This document shows positions 17,298 to 19,538 of a stretch of DNA of 19,538 bases, in pieces. Source of the stretch: GCA-2719315 sp964448645 (GTDB taxonomy: Bacteria; Bacteroidota; Bacteroidia; Flavobacteriales; Flavobacteriaceae). The position numbers and the translations under genes are program-made. The stretch spans positions 1-19,538 of the forward strand of contig CAYUZY010000021.1 of assembly GCA_964448645.1 (NCBI GenBank). Reading direction: 5' to 3'. Each line of letters opens with the position of its first letter. Positions within the stretch are counted from its first letter, which is position 1. The notes below the pieces were generated by a model. It was given only the letters and a program-made list of their open reading frames with translations. It did not search any database and was not told the origin of the DNA.

Positions 17298-17349
17298 CTA
17301 ATTCAAAAGATTTAATTTTCATTTTTAAATTATTACTATTTTGAATTAG
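17298..17349. repeat. 11-bp perfect inverted repeat at the nhaC 3' end
   Basis: CTAATTCAAAA (17298-17308) and its exact complement TTTTGAATTAG (17339-17349) flank 30 bases. Inside is a second, 6-bp pair, ATTTAA (17310-17315) and TTAAAT (17325-17330). The right arm covers the last codons of nhaC. The transcript could form a two-tier stem-loop, but no T-run follows on the minus strand, so it is not a canonical terminator. It could attenuate or process the nhaC transcript ahead of ftsK, or be chance in AT-rich DNA. Confidence 0.4.
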
Positions 17350-18772
17350 TTATATATTTTATTTTAATTTTAAAATAGGCAAATAAAAGAGTCATAAATG
17401 GGCTTAGCCAATTAAAAATTGCATAAACAAAATAATCTAAAACGCTTACTCCTAGAACTCCTGATTGATAAGCTCCACAAGTATTCCATGGTATTAAAAC
17501 TGAGGTAACAGTCCCAGAATCCTCAAGTGTTCTACTAAGATTTTCAGGTTTTAAGTTTCTTTTTTTATATGCTTTTGTAAACATTTTTCCTGGTATTACA
17601 ATTGACAGATATTGATCAGATGCAGTTAAGTTAATTGTCAAACATGAAGCAACTGTACTTGCAAATAACTGAAAAGTACTTTTTGCCCAATTAAGAAGAG
17701 ACTCACTAATTTTGTCTAGTGCTCCAATTGCATCCATTATTCCTCCAAAAACTAAAGCACAAATAATCAACCATATTGTATTTAGCATACCAGACATTCC
17801 TCCTGAAACAAAAAGTTCATTTAATAAATCATTGCTTGTAGAGACTTGAGTAGATATAGTCATTGAATTAATTATAGTTTTATATGAATTTTCAAATGTT
17901 AACCTATTAGAACTTGACATTTCTAAGATTAGATTTTCTTGAAAAATTATAACAAACAAACCTCCTAATAATGTTCCTGTTAATAATGCAATTAATGGAG
18001 GAGTTTTTTTTATAATTAAAATTATAACAGTTATAGGCACAAGAAACAATAATAGGTTAATGTTAAATTTCTCTTTAATTGCTAACATTAGAGATTCAGG
18101 ATCAGAACTTCCTGTAGATTTTTGAATTAATCCAATAATAAAAAAAACAATTAGAGTAATTATAATACTTGGCACTGTAGTTATAGTCATATATCTAATA
18201 TGAGAAAATAAATCACCTCCTGCCATAGCAGGTGCCAGATTTGTAGTATCACTTAGAGGAGAAAGTTTATCTCCAAAATATGCTCCTGAAATTACTGAGC
18301 CTGCTATCATACCTGGAGGTAATCCTAATGCTTTTCCAATTCCTATAAGTGCTATACCAACAGTAGCTGAAGTAGTCCAACTACTACCAGTAGCTAGAGA
18401 AATAATTGCACATAAAACAATACAAGCAGGCAAAAAGAAAGTTGGATTTAAAATTTTTAAACCATAATAAATCATTGCGGGAATAATTCCACTAATCAAC
18501 CATGTACCAGCTAATGCTCCAACAAAAAGTAATATTAAAATGGCTCCAGTTACTGATTGAATATTTTCAGCAATTTTATTTATCATAAGTTTATAACTGA
18601 CACTATTTTTAAACCCAAAAAGAGCAGCAACAAAACCTCCTATTAAAAGAATAAACTGATTTGATCCATTAAGAGAGTTATCTCCATAGACCATTATATT
18701 GTAGGAAAGCATTATAACTAAAATTATAATTGGAGCTAGTGCTGATAATAAGCTAATAGGTTGTTTTTTCAA
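17336..18772 (-). CDS. nhaC: NhaC-type Na+/H+ antiporter
   Basis: A 478-residue inner-membrane protein with about eleven hydrophobic segments. The region GSSWTTSATVGIALIGIGKALG followed by GSVISGAYFGDKLSPLSDTTNLAPAMAGGDLFSHIRYM (~127-195) is the strongest family signature of the NhaC/ArsB-superfamily antiporters. A C-terminal counterpart, with TASDQYLSIVIPGKMF and LEDSGTVTSVLIPWNTCGAYQSGVLGV (~385-445), is also diagnostic. NhaC exchanges internal sodium for protons, which suits a marine host. The start is TTG: an in-frame TAA lies upstream with no ATG between, and the first internal Met would cut into the first membrane helix. A near-palindrome lies 36 bases upstream of the start. The substrate could be another cation coupled to a different solute, since some family members exchange organic acids. 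Confidence 0.92.
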   Translation of the reverse strand: MKKQPISLLSALAPIIILVIMLSYNIMVYGDNSLNGSNQFILLIGGFVAALFGFKNSVSYKLMINKIAENIQSVTGAILILLFVGALAGTWLISGIIPAMIYYGLKILNPTFFLPACIVLCAIISLATGSSWTTSATVGIALIGIGKALGLPPGMIAGSVISGAYFGDKLSPLSDTTNLAPAMAGGDLFSHIRYMTITTVPSIIITLIVFFIIGLIQKSTGSSDPESLMLAIKEKFNINLLLFLVPITVIILIIKKTPPLIALLTGTLLGGLFVIIFQENLILEMSSSNRLTFENSYKTIINSMTISTQVSTSNDLLNELFVSGGMSGMLNTIWLIICALVFGGIMDAIGALDKISESLLNWAKSTFQLFASTVASCLTINLTASDQYLSIVIPGKMFTKAYKKRNLKPENLSRTLEDSGTVTSVLIPWNTCGAYQSGVLGVSVLDYFVYAIFNWLSPFMTLLFAYFKIKIKYITNSK

Positions 18773-18807
18773 TTTAACAGAAAATAATTTTTCAATATTT
18801 TACAAGT

Positions 18808-18830
18808 TAAAGTAATTTTCAATTACTAGA
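18808..18830. promoter_or_regulatory. Possible operator in the nhaC/lpdA divergent intergenic region
   Basis: The element contains the inverted repeat AGTAATT-TTC-AATTACT (18811-18827). Over 23 bases it matches the inverted repeat upstream of the TSUP gene (10907-10929) at 19 positions. It lies 36 bases before the nhaC start and about 100 bases before lpdA. A regulator is not identified. Confidence 0.35.
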
Positions 18831-18902
18831 TATATGGCAATTATTTTTTATATTAAAAATTATAAACTAAATATAAAGTTAATTTTTCGAAAGAAACATT
18901 TG

Positions 18903-18910
18903 TATTTTTG
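18903..18910 (+). promoter_or_regulatory. Probable -7 promoter element of lpdA
   Basis: TATTTTTG matches TAnnTTTG and lies 17 bases upstream of the ATG at 18928. I see no clear TTTG at the -33 distance, so the call rests on one box. Confidence 0.45.
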
Positions 18911-18927
18911 ATTAAAATAATTAAGAT

Positions 18928-19538
18928 ATGAGTCAATTTGATGTAGTTATAATAGGATCAGGGCCTGGAGGTTATGTTTCAGCAATAAGGTGTTCTCAAT
19001 TAGGCATGAAAACAGCTCTTGTTGAAAAATATAAAACTTTAGGGGGGACATGTTTAAATGTAGGCTGTATACCTTCTAAATCTCTTTTAGATTCTTCTCA
19101 TCATTATGAAGAAGCCATTCATAATTTTAATGATCATGGAATAGAAATTGAAGGTAAAATAAACGTCAATTTTAATCAAATGATTAAAAGGAAATCGGAT
19201 GTTGTAGAACAAACAACTAAGGGGATTGATTTTTTAATGCAAAAAAATAAAATTTCTGTGTTTGAAGGTTTAGGAAGTTTAATTGATAAGAATACAGTAA
19301 AGGTTGAAGGAAAAGACAAAAAAGATCTTAAGACAAAAAATATAATAATAGCAACAGGATCAAAACCTGGAAATCTTCCTTTTATTAAAATTGATAAAGA
19401 AAGAATAATTACTTCAACAGAGGCTCTCTCTCTTAATGAAATTCCTAAAAATTTACTTGTTATAGGTGGTGGGGTTATTGGTCTTGAATTAGGTCAAGTA
19501 TATAAAAGATTAGGGTCTGAAGTTACAGTTATTGAATA
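18928..19538 (+). CDS. lpdA: Dihydrolipoyl dehydrogenase (E3), C-terminus outside window
   Basis: The first 203 codons of a flavoprotein disulfide reductase, open at the right edge. The FAD-binding motif GSGPGGYVSAI (10-20) is followed by the redox-active disulfide motif GGTCLNVGCIPSKSLL (Cys42 and Cys47), whose spacing and flanks are typical of lipoamide dehydrogenase rather than glutathione or mercuric reductase. IIIATGSKPGNLP (~139-151) and the NAD-binding motif LLVIGGGVIGLELG (~176-189) follow. The enzyme reoxidises dihydrolipoamide in the pyruvate and 2-oxoglutarate dehydrogenase complexes and in glycine cleavage, passing electrons to NAD+. No E1 or E2 gene is visible upstream; nhaC is divergent. 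The ATG lacks a Shine-Dalgarno sequence but lies just after a TAnnTTTG box. The dimerisation domain with its His-Glu pair is off-window. Confidence 0.93.
   Translation, partial: MSQFDVVIIGSGPGGYVSAIRCSQLGMKTALVEKYKTLGGTCLNVGCIPSKSLLDSSHHYEEAIHNFNDHGIEIEGKINVNFNQMIKRKSDVVEQTTKGIDFLMQKNKISVFEGLGSLIDKNTVKVEGKDKKDLKTKNIIIATGSKPGNLPFIKIDKERIITSTEALSLNEIPKNLLVIGGGVIGLELGQVYKRLGSEVTVIE

Overview
The window looks like chromosomal DNA from a marine, AT-rich member of the Bacteroidota, most likely a flavobacterium. Four things point that way: Bacteroidota-type promoters (-7 box TAnnTTTG), a giant secreted protein with calcium-binding thrombospondin-3 and Calx-beta-like repeats, a two-component-type beta-propeller sensor, and the gene order ftsK / lolA / lptF-G / ribB. 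Coding density is very high. The largest gap is about 155 bases, and no stretch over 300 bases lacks a gene. I see no insertion sequence, prophage, CRISPR array, rRNA or origin.

Layout. (1) Bases 1-5732, minus strand: the first ~1,910 residues of a giant exported surface protein whose C-terminus lies beyond the left edge. (2) Bases 5854-10681, plus strand: a two-gene unit of a TPR lipoprotein and a large periplasmic beta-propeller sensor joined through one membrane helix to a SpoIIE/PP2C-type phosphatase. (3) Bases 10718-10886, minus strand: a complete tRNA-Ser(UGA) transcription unit with promoter, tRNA and hairpin terminator. (4) Bases 10952-11707, plus strand: a TSUP/TauE-SafE permease whose stop codon overlaps that of the convergent gene. 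(5) Bases 17244 down to 11704, minus strand: a tightly packed operon ftsK - lolA-like - lptF/G-like - ribB, with junctions of -4, +6 and -8 bases. (6) Bases 18772-17336, minus strand: an NhaC antiporter with a TTG start. (7) Base 18928 to the right edge, plus strand: the first 203 residues of dihydrolipoyl dehydrogenase.

How the genes relate. The ftsK operon joins chromosome segregation at division, lipoprotein and LPS delivery to the outer membrane, and one step of riboflavin synthesis. The ribB product keeps a GTP-cyclohydrolase-II-like C-terminal domain that has lost all three zinc cysteines, so it probably makes only the four-carbon precursor. The sensor-phosphatase unit is the most unusual signalling element: a histidine-kinase-like sensor front end with a phosphatase output, next to a TPR lipoprotein. 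A near-palindromic element recurs upstream of the two transporter genes (TSUP and nhaC) and may be a shared operator. Most of the window is ordinary core genome. I do not see a clear new defence or mobile system.
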